NCBI RefSeq assembly: GCF_004795015.1
Contig: NZ_SSBI01000003.1
Location: 1-64,000, forward strand
Origin: Streptomyces sp. A1277
GTDB taxonomy: Bacteria; Actinomycetota; Actinomycetes; Streptomycetales; Streptomycetaceae
Length of the DNA: 64,000 bases
Direction: 5' to 3'
Under the pieces are notes generated by a model. That model searched no databases. It was not told the origin of the DNA and was given only the letters and a program-made list of their open reading frames with translations. Shown one piece after another: positions 56,713 to 64,000 of the stretch; within the stretch, counting starts at the first letter, position 1; every line of letters begins with the position of its first letter. The position numbers were made by a program, and so were the translations under genes.

Positions 56713-58509
56713 TCACGAGCGGTAGATCGACTCCACCTCGTCCGCGAAGTCCTTCGCCACCACGTTCCGCTTCAGCTTCAGCGAGGGCGTGATGTGACCC
56801 GCCTCCTCGGTGAACTGGGCGCCCAGGACGCGGAACTTGCGGACCGACTCGGCCTTGGAGACCGCCGCGTTGCCGTCGTCCACCGCGCGCTGCACCTCGG
56901 CCAGCAGCTCCGGGTCCTCGCGCAGCGACAGGGCGGTCGAGCCGGCCGGCTTGCCGTGCCCCTCGGCCCAGCGGCCCAGGAACTCCTCGTCCAGCGTCAC
57001 CAGCGCGCCCACGAACGGGCGCCCGTCGCCGACCACCATGCACTCCGCCACCAGGGCGTGGCCGCGGATGCGGTCCTCGATGACGGCGGGGGCGACGTTC
57101 TTGCCGCCGGCCGTGACGATGATCTCCTTCTTGCGGCCGGTGATCGCGAGGTAGCCGTCCTCGTCCAGCGTGCCGATGTCACCGGTGTGGAACCAGCCGT
57201 CGGCCAGCGCCTCGGCCGTCGCCGCCTCGTTGTTCCAGTAGCCGGAGAACAGGTGCTCGCCGTGCAGCAGCACCTCGCCGTCGTCGGCGATCCGCACCAC
57301 GGAGCCGGGCAGCGGCTGGCCGACCGTACCGATCTTCTGCCGGTCCCAGGGGTTGAAGGCGGTCGCCGCGCAGGTCTCGGTCAGGCCGTAGCCCTCCAGG
57401 ACGGTGAAGCCGATGCCCCGGTAGAAGTGGCCAAGACGCTCGCCGAGCGGGGCGCCGCCGGAGATCGCGTACTCGCCGCGCCCGCCGAGCACCGCCCGCA
57501 GCTTGCCGTAGACCAGCCGGTCGAAGACCTTGTGCCTGACCTTCAGGCCGATCGACGGGCCCTGCGGGGTGCCCAGCGCGCGGCTGTAGGCGATCGCCGT
57601 GTTCGCGGCCCGGTCGAAGATCTTGCCCTTGCCGTCGGCCTGCGCCTTGGCGCGCGCCGCGTTGTAGACCTTCTCGAAGACGCGCGGCACACCGAGGACC
57701 AGGGTCGGCCGGAACGCGGCCAGTTCGTCGGTGAGGTTCTTGATGTCCGGGACGCAGCCGAGCTTGATCGGGGCCATCACCGAGGCCACCTCGACCAGGC
57801 GTCCGAAGACGTGGGCGGCGGGCAGGAAGAGCAGGACGGAGCACTCGCCGGTCCGGAACAGGGGCTTGAGCCGCTCCACCACGTTGCCGCACTCCGCGAA
57901 GAAGCTGCGGTGCGTCAGCACACAGCCCTTGGGGCGGCCCGTGGTGCCCGAGGTGTAGACGATGGTCGCCGGGTCGTCCGCCTTGGCCGCCGCGCTGCGC
58001 AGGTCCACGGTCTCCTCGGAGACCTCCGCGCCCTGCGTCCGGAGCGCGTCGACGGCGCCCTTCTCGATCTGCCAGACGTGGCGCAGCAGGGGCAGCCGGT
58101 CGCGCACGGAGGCGACGGCGTCGGCGTGCGCGTCGCTCTCCACCAGCACCGCGACGGCCCCCGAGTCGCCGAGGATCCACTGCACCTGCTCGGGGGAGCT
58201 GGTCTCGTAGACCGGGACGGTGACCGCGCCCGCGCTCCAGATCGCGAAGTCCAGCAGCACCCACTCGTAACGGGTACGCGACATCAGGGCCACCCGGTCA
58301 CCGGGCTCGACGCCCGCCGCGATCAGGCCCTTGGCGGCCGTCCGGACCTCGGCCAGGAACTGCGTGGCGGTGACGTCGGTCCAGACACCGGCCACTTTGC
58401 GGCTCATCACCGCGACATCGGGATGCTGAGCGGCATTGCGGCGGATGAGATCCGTCAGGTTGCCGTCCGAGGGAACCTCGTACAGGGCCGGAAGGCTGAA
58501 CTCGCGCAA
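56713..58509 (-). CDS. Long-chain fatty acid--CoA ligase (FadD15-like)
   Basis: The enzyme activates long-chain fatty acids with ATP and CoA. The 598-residue product has the AMP-binding motif IVYTSGTTGRPKG, the A5-type YGLTETCAATAFN, the GWFHTGDIGTLDEDGY motif, and the C-terminal ITGRKKEIIVTAGGKNVAP with the catalytic Lys region near TPSLKLKRN. The start is a rare TTG (residues MREFSLPALYEVP) supported by GAGGAG eight bases upstream; the family begins with the same residues. In M. tuberculosis the related fadD15 (Rv2187) also lies next to pimB. Confidence 0.93.
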   Translation of the reverse strand: MREFSLPALYEVPSDGNLTDLIRRNAAQHPDVAVMSRKVAGVWTDVTATQFLAEVRTAAKGLIAAGVEPGDRVALMSRTRYEWVLLDFAIWSAGAVTVPVYETSSPEQVQWILGDSGAVAVLVESDAHADAVASVRDRLPLLRHVWQIEKGAVDALRTQGAEVSEETVDLRSAAAKADDPATIVYTSGTTGRPKGCVLTHRSFFAECGNVVERLKPLFRTGECSVLLFLPAAHVFGRLVEVASVMAPIKLGCVPDIKNLTDELAAFRPTLVLGVPRVFEKVYNAARAKAQADGKGKIFDRAANTAIAYSRALGTPQGPSIGLKVRHKVFDRLVYGKLRAVLGGRGEYAISGGAPLGERLGHFYRGIGFTVLEGYGLTETCAATAFNPWDRQKIGTVGQPLPGSVVRIADDGEVLLHGEHLFSGYWNNEAATAEALADGWFHTGDIGTLDEDGYLAITGRKKEIIVTAGGKNVAPAVIEDRIRGHALVAECMVVGDGRPFVGALVTLDEEFLGRWAEGHGKPAGSTALSLREDPELLAEVQRAVDDGNAAVSKAESVRKFRVLGAQFTEEAGHITPSLKLKRNVVAKDFADEVESIYRS

Positions 58510-58773
58510 GACTGCTGCTCCTCATCGGGCTCCGGTGCCACGACTCTGTGTGATGCACCGGCGCGGTCCAAGATGGCGGGTGCTCAGTGGGGTGAGCACG
58601 ACTGGACTGCCCGGACGTTACCCACCAGTACTCGATTCCGGATAGGGGGGTCCGGCCAGATGTCTTATGCGTCACACATATCGGTCGTCCTTTCGCGCAC
58701 AGTAGTCCACCCGTGCACACACCCGGAAGTAACCGCAGGTCCGGGGCCTCTACCCAGGTGAGAGCGGTCGTCC

Positions 58774-58779
58774 TAGGCT
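58774..58779 (+). promoter_or_regulatory. Candidate -10 element for leaderless phosphoesterase mRNA
   Basis: TAGGCT ends seven bases before the ATG of the metallophosphoesterase gene. It lies in the 277-bp divergent gap after the acyl-CoA synthetase start, in which I see no other gene. Confidence 0.45.
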
Positions 58780-58786
58780 GATCTTC

Positions 58787-59593
58787 ATGCGAGCAGGAGA
58801 CAACAGCCGGGGGGCCGCCGCCGGGCGGCGCACCCGCGTTCACGTGGTCAGCGACGTACACGGCAACACGGAGGCGCTGGCCCGCGCCGGGGAGGGCGCG
58901 GACGCCCTGATCTGCCTCGGTGACCTGGTCCTCTTCCTCGACTACGCCGACCATTCGCGCGGCATCTTCCCCGACCTCTTCGGCGTCGGGAACGCCGACC
59001 GGATCGTCGCCCTGCGCACCGAGCGCCGCTTCGACGAGGCCCGCGACTTCGGCCGCGCCCTGTGGCAGGGCATGGACCGCGACGCCGCGATCACCGGGGC
59101 GGTGCGCAAGCAGTACGCCGAGATGTTCGCCGCGCTGCCCACCCCGACGTACGCCACCTACGGCAACGTCGACATCCCCGCCCTGTGGCCCGAGTACGCC
59201 GGCCCCGGCACCACCGTCCTGGACGGCGAGCGCGTCGAGATCGGCGGCCGCGTCTTCGGCTTCGTCGGCGGCGGCCTGCGCACCCCGATGCGCACCCCGC
59301 ACGAGATCGACGACGAGGAGTACGCCGCCAAGATCGAGGCGATCGGCGAGGTGGACGTGGTCTGCACCCACATCCCGCCCGAGGTGCCGGAGCTGGTCTA
59401 CGACACCGTCGCGCGCCGCTTCGAGCGCGGCAGCCGGGCCCTGCTCGACGCCATCCGCCGCACCCGCCCGCGCTACGCGCTTTTCGGCCACGTCCACCAG
59501 CCGCTGGCCCGGCGGATGCGGATCGGCGCCACCGAGTGCGTGAACGTCGGCCACTTCGCCTCCACCGGCCGGCCCTGGGCGCTGGAGTGGTGA
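58787..59593 (+). CDS. Calcineurin-like metallophosphoesterase
   Basis: The 268-residue product has the five metal-binding motifs of this superfamily: VVSDVHGN, ICLGDLVLF, YATYGNVDIP, VVCTHIPPE and FGHVHQPLARRM. All key His, Asp and Asn residues are present. The natural substrate cannot be told from the sequence; relatives include phosphodiesterases and phosphoprotein phosphatases. The ATG has no clear ribosome binding site and may be leaderless. It precedes the SRPBCC gene by 117 bp. Confidence 0.9.
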   Translation: MRAGDNSRGAAAGRRTRVHVVSDVHGNTEALARAGEGADALICLGDLVLFLDYADHSRGIFPDLFGVGNADRIVALRTERRFDEARDFGRALWQGMDRDAAITGAVRKQYAEMFAALPTPTYATYGNVDIPALWPEYAGPGTTVLDGERVEIGGRVFGFVGGGLRTPMRTPHEIDDEEYAAKIEAIGEVDVVCTHIPPEVPELVYDTVARRFERGSRALLDAIRRTRPRYALFGHVHQPLARRMRIGATECVNVGHFASTGRPWALEW

Positions 59594-59710
59594 GGGTCCG
59601 CCCCGGCATCGCGGGCCGGGCCCTGGGACGGGCCGCCGGGTACACGCGATAGCCTTCTGGCGGCAGGCTTCTGCCGATGGACCGGTACACCGCACTGGAG
59701 GGCCACAGCG

Positions 59711-60160
59711 ATGGCTGAACACACCAGCTCGAGCATCACGATCGAGGCGGCGCCGGCCGACGTCATGGGTGTGATCGCCGACTTCGAGCGCTATCCGGAA
59801 TGGACCGGAGAGGTCAAGGAGGCCGAGGTCCTCGGCACCGACGAGCGCGGCCGCGCCGAGAAGGTCCGCCTCGTCCTGGACGCCGGCGCGATCAAGGACG
59901 ACCACACCCTCGCCTACACCTGGATCGGCGACTACGAGGTCAGCTGGACCCTGGTCAAGTCGCAGATGCTCCGCGCCATCGACGGCTCCTACGCGCTCGC
60001 GCCGCTCGGCGACGGCGACCGCACCGAGGTCACCTACCGGCTCACCGTCGACGTCAAGATCCCGATGCTCGGCATGATCAAGCGCAAGGCGGAGAAGGTC
60101 ATCATCGACCGAGCGCTGGCCGGTCTCAAGAAGCGCGTCGAGTCCGTCCCGAAGGGCTGA
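59711..60160 (+). CDS. SRPBCC-family (START/polyketide cyclase-like) protein
   Basis: The 149-residue product has the helix-grip pattern of SRPBCC lipid- or ligand-binding proteins: SSSITIEAAPADVMGVIADFERYPEWTG at the start, then VRLVLDAGAIKDDHTLAY, and the C-terminal helix with MLGMIKRKAEKVIIDRALAGLKKR. It is soluble and probably cytoplasmic. The stop is four bases before the next gene's start, so the two are one operon. The related Rv2185c and Rv2184c lie together in M. tuberculosis, near pimB and fadD15, which hints at a lipid-related role. Confidence 0.9.
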   Translation: MAEHTSSSITIEAAPADVMGVIADFERYPEWTGEVKEAEVLGTDERGRAEKVRLVLDAGAIKDDHTLAYTWIGDYEVSWTLVKSQMLRAIDGSYALAPLGDGDRTEVTYRLTVDVKIPMLGMIKRKAEKVIIDRALAGLKKRVESVPKG

Positions 60161-60164
60161 GCCC

Positions 60165-61373
60165 GTGCGTACGGTCCTGGTCACCGGACCCGGCGGAGCC
60201 GGCCGTACCACGCTCGCCGCGGCGACCGCGCTGGCCGCCGCCCGCGACGGCGCCCGCACCCTGCTGATCTCCGCCGACCCCGTACCCGGCTTCCCCACCG
60301 CCACCGCGCCCACCCGGGTCACCGAGGGCCTGTGGTCCGTCCGGCTCGACTCCGGCGCCCACTTCCGCAGCGAACTGACCGCCCTCCAGCAGCAGTTGTC
60401 CGGGATGCTCGAACTGCTCGGCGGCAACCCGCTGGACGGCGAGGAGCTGACCGAACTCCCCGGCAGCGCCGAACTCGCCCTCCTGCACGCGCTGCGCCGC
60501 GCCGCCCACGGCGACTGGTCCCGCGAGGCGTACGACCTCCTCGTCGTCGACCTGCCGCCCCTGCGCGAGGCCCTCGCCCTGCTCGTCCTGCCCGAGCAGC
60601 TGCGCCGCTACCTGCGCCGGCTGCTGCCCCAGGAGCGCCAGGCGGCCCGCGCCCTGCGCCCGATGCTGGCCCAGCTGGCCGGCGTGCCCATGCCCGCCCA
60701 GTGGCTGTACGAGGCCGCCGCCCGGCGCGACGCCGAGCTGGCCCAGGTCCAGGCGCTGGTCGAGGACCGCGCCACCACCCTCCGGCTGGTCGCCGAACCG
60801 GGTCCGGCCGCCGAGGACGCCCTGCGCACCGCCCGCACCGGACTCGCCCTGCACGGGCTGCGCACCGACGCGCTGGTGGCCAACCGGGTGCTCCCCGGCG
60901 ACTCCCCCGACCCGTTCTTCGCCGCGCTCGCCGCCCAGCAGGAGAAGGTCATCGGCCGCTGGGGCGAGGAGGGGCCCGCCCCGGTCCGGGTGGCGCACCT
61001 CGGCCGCGACCCGCAGGGCCCCGGCGACCTCCTGGCCCTCGCCGGGCCGGACGGCGCGCTGACCGTCTCCCGTACCGGCCACGAGTCGGGCAGGGCCGAG
61101 GACCCCTGGTGGATCGAGGAGGCCGGCGCCCCGGAGGAAGCGGACGGGGGCGGGGTACTCGTCTGGTGCCTGCCGCTGCCCGGCGCGGCCAAGAAGGACC
61201 TCCAGCTGGTCCGGCGCGGCGGCGAACTCCTGCTGACCGTCGGCCCTTTCCACCGCATCGTCCCGCTGGAGCCCGCGCTGCGCCGCTGCACCGTCACCGG
61301 CGCCGCGCTCACCGACGGGGTGCTGCGGGTCCGTTTCACGCCCGACCCCGCGCTGTGGCCCCGGACGGGCTGA
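60165..61373 (+). CDS. ArsA/GET3-like protein with altered P-loop
   Basis: The 402-residue product has the fold pattern of ArsA/GET3-type deviant-Walker ATPases: an N-terminal LVTGPGGAGRTTLAAATALAAARDG loop, LLISADPVPG as switch region, and YDLLVVDLPPLREALALL as Walker B. In this family the loop is KGGVGKT. Here the signature lysine is Pro9 and the Walker A lysine is Arg14, so ATP hydrolysis is doubtful. The C-terminal part has an alpha-crystallin-like beta segment (DLQLVRRGGELLLTVGPFHR). The GTG start is four bases after the SRPBCC stop. It matches the position of Rv2184c. Confidence 0.85.
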   Translation: MRTVLVTGPGGAGRTTLAAATALAAARDGARTLLISADPVPGFPTATAPTRVTEGLWSVRLDSGAHFRSELTALQQQLSGMLELLGGNPLDGEELTELPGSAELALLHALRRAAHGDWSREAYDLLVVDLPPLREALALLVLPEQLRRYLRRLLPQERQAARALRPMLAQLAGVPMPAQWLYEAAARRDAELAQVQALVEDRATTLRLVAEPGPAAEDALRTARTGLALHGLRTDALVANRVLPGDSPDPFFAALAAQQEKVIGRWGEEGPAPVRVAHLGRDPQGPGDLLALAGPDGALTVSRTGHESGRAEDPWWIEEAGAPEEADGGGVLVWCLPLPGAAKKDLQLVRRGGELLLTVGPFHRIVPLEPALRRCTVTGAALTDGVLRVRFTPDPALWPRTG

Positions 61374-61453
61374 AGGCCGTACCACCGTTCGGGTACCGTC
61401 GAAGGTACGTGTCCGGAATGCCGGGCCGGCCGTCCCTGCCGCAGGAGTCCGCC

Positions 61454-61912
61454 ATGAGCGAAGCCACCGATCGTCCCGCCGACGACGACGCGTGGGCCCA
61501 TGCCTGCGCCGAGGACCTGGCCGCCGAGAAGGCCCGCCGCCGCGCCGCGTACGGGCCGCCGCCCGGCTCCGCCGCCGAGGAGCTGCGCAAACTGGTGGAC
61601 GCGGTCGCCGACAAGCTCGGATCGCTCCAGACGCCCCTGCTCGGCCTCGCCGCCCAGGGCGCCGTGCAGCAGGTCATCCAGCAGGCCAAGGCCGCCGTGG
61701 AGCCCGTGATCGAGCGCAATCCGGACGTTTTCGATCACATCGCGGCAGCCGGCAGCGAACTGCTCGCCGCCTACCGCTCGGCGGTCCAGGGCCAGGAAGG
61801 CCGCTGGACCCAGGGCGCGGGGGACCCCGCAGGCACCGAAAAGAAGGCGGATGACCCCGCCGACCCCCGCGACGAGGGGTCCGGAGCCGGCGAACACATC
61901 GACCTGGACTGA
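61454..61912 (+). CDS. DUF5304 protein
   Basis: A streptomycete protein of unknown function. The 152-residue product starts MSEATDRPADDDAWAHACAEDLAAEK. It has a central helical part (ELRKLVDAVADKLGSLQ, then AVQQVIQQAKAAVEPVIERNPDVFDHIAAAG) and ends in an acidic disordered tail (EHIDLD). It is soluble. AGGAG lies seven bases before the ATG. It follows the ArsA-like gene by 80 bp and may work with the SRPBCC/ArsA-like pair. Confidence 0.88.
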   Translation: MSEATDRPADDDAWAHACAEDLAAEKARRRAAYGPPPGSAAEELRKLVDAVADKLGSLQTPLLGLAAQGAVQQVIQQAKAAVEPVIERNPDVFDHIAAAGSELLAAYRSAVQGQEGRWTQGAGDPAGTEKKADDPADPRDEGSGAGEHIDLD

Positions 61913-61985
61913 CCGGCGCCGACAGGACGGGGCCCGGCCTCGGGTACGGTTGGCTCAGCGGGGCTCGACCGAAACTGAGGGATTC

Positions 61986-62927
61986 ATGGGACTCACCATC
62001 GGCGTCGATATCGGCGGCACGAAGATCGCAGCTGGAGTGGTCGACGAAGAGGGCCAGATCCTCTCGACCTTCAAGGTGCCGACCCCGCCGACGGCCGAAG
62101 GCATCGTGGACGCGATCGCGGCGGCGGTGTCCGGCGCGAGCGAGGGGCACCCGGTCGAGGCGGTCGGCATCGGCGCGGCCGGATACGTCGACGACAAGCG
62201 GGCCACGGTGCTCTTCGCACCCAACATCAACTGGCGCCACGAGCCGCTCAAGGACAAGGTCGAGCAGCGCGTCGGCCTCCCCGTCGTCGTCGAGAACGAC
62301 GCCAACGCGGCGGCCTGGGGCGAATACCGCTTCGGCGCCGGCCAGGGCCACGACGACGTCATCTGCATCACGCTGGGCACCGGCCTCGGCGGCGGCGTCA
62401 TCATCGGCAACAAGCTGCGCCGCGGACGCTTCGGCGTGGCCGCCGAGTTCGGCCACATCCGGGTCGTCCCGGACGGTCTGCTCTGCGGCTGCGGCAGCCA
62501 GGGCTGCTGGGAGCAGTACGCCTCCGGCCGCGCCCTCGTGCGGTACGCGAAGCAGCGCGCCAACGCCACCCCGGAGAACGCCACGATCCTGCTGGCGCTC
62601 GGTGACGGCACCGTCGAGGGCATCGAGGGCAAGCACATCAGCGAGGCCGCCCGCCAGGGCTGCCCGGTGGCCGTCGACTCGTTCCGCGAGCTGGCCCGCT
62701 GGGCCGGCGCCGGACTGGCCGACCTCGCCTCGCTGTTCGACCCGTCCGCGTTCATCGTCGGCGGCGGCGTCTCGGACGAGGGCGAACTCGTCCTCGACCC
62801 GATCCGCAAGTCGTTCCGACGCTGGCTGATCGGCGGCGAGTGGCGCCCGCACGCCCAGGTGCTCGCGGCCCAACTGGGCGGCAAGGCAGGGCTCGTCGGC
62901 GCGGCGGACCTGGCCCGCCAGGGCTGA
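61986..62927 (+). CDS. glkA: ROK-family glucokinase
   Basis: GlkA phosphorylates glucose with ATP and, in Streptomyces, is needed for carbon catabolite repression. The 313-residue product has the N-terminal phosphate loop GVDIGGTKIAAG, the catalytic Asp region VVVENDANAAAWGE, the ITLGTGLGGGVIIG phosphate motif, and the ROK zinc site FGHIRVVPDG with CGCGSQGCWEQYASG. It is nearly the same length as S. coelicolor GlkA. The ATG follows GAGGGA. A terminator lies right after it. Confidence 0.95.
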   Translation: MGLTIGVDIGGTKIAAGVVDEEGQILSTFKVPTPPTAEGIVDAIAAAVSGASEGHPVEAVGIGAAGYVDDKRATVLFAPNINWRHEPLKDKVEQRVGLPVVVENDANAAAWGEYRFGAGQGHDDVICITLGTGLGGGVIIGNKLRRGRFGVAAEFGHIRVVPDGLLCGCGSQGCWEQYASGRALVRYAKQRANATPENATILLALGDGTVEGIEGKHISEAARQGCPVAVDSFRELARWAGAGLADLASLFDPSAFIVGGGVSDEGELVLDPIRKSFRRWLIGGEWRPHAQVLAAQLGGKAGLVGAADLARQG

Positions 62928-62950
62928 GCCGCCGGCACACACCGAAACGC

Positions 62951-62991
62951 CGGACGCCCGTCGTGCCCCCTCGGGGGACGGCGGGCGTCCG
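62951..62991 (+). terminator. Two-part hairpin terminator after glkA
   Basis: An outer 10-bp stem (CGGACGCCCG / CGGGCGTCCG) encloses an inner CCCC-CTCG-GGGG hairpin, 24 bp after glkA. Confidence 0.82.
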
Positions 62992-62994
62992 CCG

Positions 62995-63000
62995 TATCGT
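62995..63000 (+). promoter_or_regulatory. Candidate -10 element for the EEP gene
   Basis: TATCGT ends six bases before the ATG, directly after the glkA terminator. The spacer GAGGGC could also serve as a weak ribosome binding site. Confidence 0.4.
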
Positions 63001-63006
63001 GAGGGC

Positions 63007-63768
63007 ATGGCCACGATGTCGCTGCCCGATTCCCGCACCGAGCAGGACGGCACCGCCGTCATCAGGGTGCTCAGCTACAACATCCGGTCGATGCGCGACG
63101 ACCGCGCGGCCCTCGCCCGGGTCATCCGCGCCTGCGCCCCCGATCTGGTCCTGGTCCAGGAGGCGCCGCGGTTCTTCCGCTGGCGCAAGTACGCCGCCCG
63201 GCTCGCCGCCGCCACCGACCTGGTGGTACTCGGCGGGGGCGCCACCGCCGCCGGGCCGCTGCTGCTGTGCTCGCTGCGGGCCACGGTGGAGCGCACCGAG
63301 GACGTCCTGCTGCCGCGCACCCCGGGGCTGCACCGGCGGGGTTTCGCCACCGCCGTCGTCCGGTTCGCGGGCGCCCGGCTCGGGGTGGCGAGCTGCCACC
63401 TGAGCCTCCAGCGGCAGGAGCGGCTGGCCCAGGCGGAGCGGCTGGTGGAGACCGTGGAGGCGCTGGGCGTGGAGCACGCCGTGGTCGCCGGCGACCTCAA
63501 CGACGTACCCAGCGGGCGGGCCTTCCGGAAGCTGGCCGGGCGCTACCAGGACTGCTGGGAGGCGCGGCCGCAGGGCGGCGAGTACACCTTCCCCGCGCAC
63601 GACCCGCGCCGGCGGCTCGACGCCGTCTTCGCGACCGACGGCGTCGAGGTGCTCGGCTGCGGGGTCCCGAGCGGGCTCCCCGGCGTACTCGCCACCGACC
63701 TGCGGGCCGCGACCGACCACCTGCCGGTGCTGGCCGCGCTCCGGGTGCCGGCGGCGCGGGCCGTCTGA
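63007..63768 (+). CDS. Endonuclease/exonuclease/phosphatase (EEP) family hydrolase
   Basis: The 253-residue product has the EEP-fold motifs: IRVLSYNIRSM with the metal-site Asn, DLVLVQEAPRFFR with the catalytic Glu, SCHLSLQRQERLAQA, VVAGDLNDVP, and the C-terminal ATDHLPVLAAL with Asp and His. Active-site residues are complete. It lacks a signal peptide. The family includes DNA nucleases, phosphoinositide phosphatases and sphingomyelinases, so the substrate stays open. Confidence 0.9.
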   Translation: MATMSLPDSRTEQDGTAVIRVLSYNIRSMRDDRAALARVIRACAPDLVLVQEAPRFFRWRKYAARLAAATDLVVLGGGATAAGPLLLCSLRATVERTEDVLLPRTPGLHRRGFATAVVRFAGARLGVASCHLSLQRQERLAQAERLVETVEALGVEHAVVAGDLNDVPSGRAFRKLAGRYQDCWEARPQGGEYTFPAHDPRRRLDAVFATDGVEVLGCGVPSGLPGVLATDLRAATDHLPVLAALRVPAARAV

Positions 63769-63778
63769 ACCGGCCGGC

Positions 63779-64000
63779 TCAGACCACCGCGCCGCGGCCG
63801 GGGTCGTCGTCGTCCTCGTCGTCGGACTCCATCCGCGCCACCAGCGTCACGAATCCGCCCAGGAAGCCGCCGACGCAGACCGTCGTCAGCCACCAGGTCA
63901 TCTCCCAGGACAGCAGCACCGCGAGCAGCATCAGCACCGGCCCGCCGACCACCGCGAGCCAGGCGAACTTCGCCGTGACGTCGGCCTCCGGCAGCGGCGG
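63779..64000 (-). CDS. Small membrane protein, C-terminal part, cut by window edge
   Basis: The last 73 residues read as two membrane helices (WLAVVGGPVLMLLAVLLSW and WWLTTVCVGGFLGGFVTLV) followed by an acidic, Asp-rich C-terminus (SDDEDDDDPGRGAVV). The N-terminus is outside the window. It is probably a small streptomycete membrane protein of unknown function. It is convergent with the EEP gene, with 10 bp between stops. Confidence 0.75.
   Translation of the reverse strand, partial: PPLPEADVTAKFAWLAVVGGPVLMLLAVLLSWEMTWWLTTVCVGGFLGGFVTLVARMESDDEDDDDPGRGAVV

Noticed and set aside
1..64000. tRNA or rRNA genes
   Set aside because: No recognisable T-loop (GGTTCGAATCC type) with matching cloverleaf arms, and no rRNA segment, was noticed on either strand. 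A tRNAscan run would be decisive.

Overview
The window is a chromosomal segment of a high-GC actinomycete, almost certainly a Streptomyces. The signs are very high G+C, many GTG starts, strongly GC-biased third codon positions, a DUF397/XRE regulator pair, a PspA-PspAA pair, a fused CobU, and a respiratory bcc-aa3 gene block in typical actinobacterial order. I cannot name the species. Most of the window looks like conserved core chromosome. No tRNA, rRNA, insertion sequence, CRISPR array or phage gene was seen.

Region by region. 1-4.0 kb: central carbon metabolism and proteolysis (sucB-like E2, cut by the window edge; lpd; leucyl aminopeptidase). 4.3-11.9 kb: a GH114-like lipoprotein, then the genes for assembling the cobalamin lower ligand (cobS, cobT, and a cobU carrying an extra PhnP-like domain). 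These are interleaved with an MprF/LysX-like membrane protein and a possible rhomboid-like partner. 12-21.7 kb: envelope and stress functions (HtrA-like lipoprotein, PspA-PspAA, a NarL-type two-component system, an RND exporter). 21.8-28.6 kb: the most accessory-looking part, holding a 1685-residue caspase-like/P-loop NTPase/TPR protein beside an XRE-DUF397 regulator operon and a small divergent gene. 28.7-34.9 kb: NAD and Fe-S functions (nadA, an ErpA-type protein, a cysteine desulfurase-TusA fusion) and a PfkB kinase. 35.2-44.5 kb: cytochrome aa3 oxidase and bcc complex (ctaC-D-F, ctaE, qcrC-A-B) interrupted by an L,D-transpeptidase and a lone receiver. 44.6-56.7 kb: trpD, a SAM-IV riboswitch controlling a class V aminotransferase, a rhomboid protease, an NYN protein and two NlpC/P60 endopeptidases. 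The first of these has a probable c-di-AMP leader. 54.1-62.9 kb: a block matching the PIM/lipoglycan neighbourhood of Mycobacterium (GT87, PimB-like GT4, FadD15-like ligase, SRPBCC protein, ArsA-like protein), then glkA and an EEP hydrolase.

The respiratory operon, trpD, NlpC/P60, PimB-like, FadD15-like, SRPBCC and ArsA-like genes follow the gene order known around Rv2200c-Rv2184c of M. tuberculosis. This is an old actinobacterial envelope/respiration neighbourhood. Regulation visible in the sequence includes a SAM-IV riboswitch, a likely ydaO-type leader, paired TGACG palindromes in the nadA/erpA divergent region, a 21-bp palindrome over the ctaE start, many strong hairpin terminators between convergent genes, and a set of starts with a TAnnnT hexamer 6-8 nt upstream that suggest leaderless mRNAs. 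The best candidate for a poorly described system is the caspase-NTPase-TPR protein at 21.8-26.8 kb.
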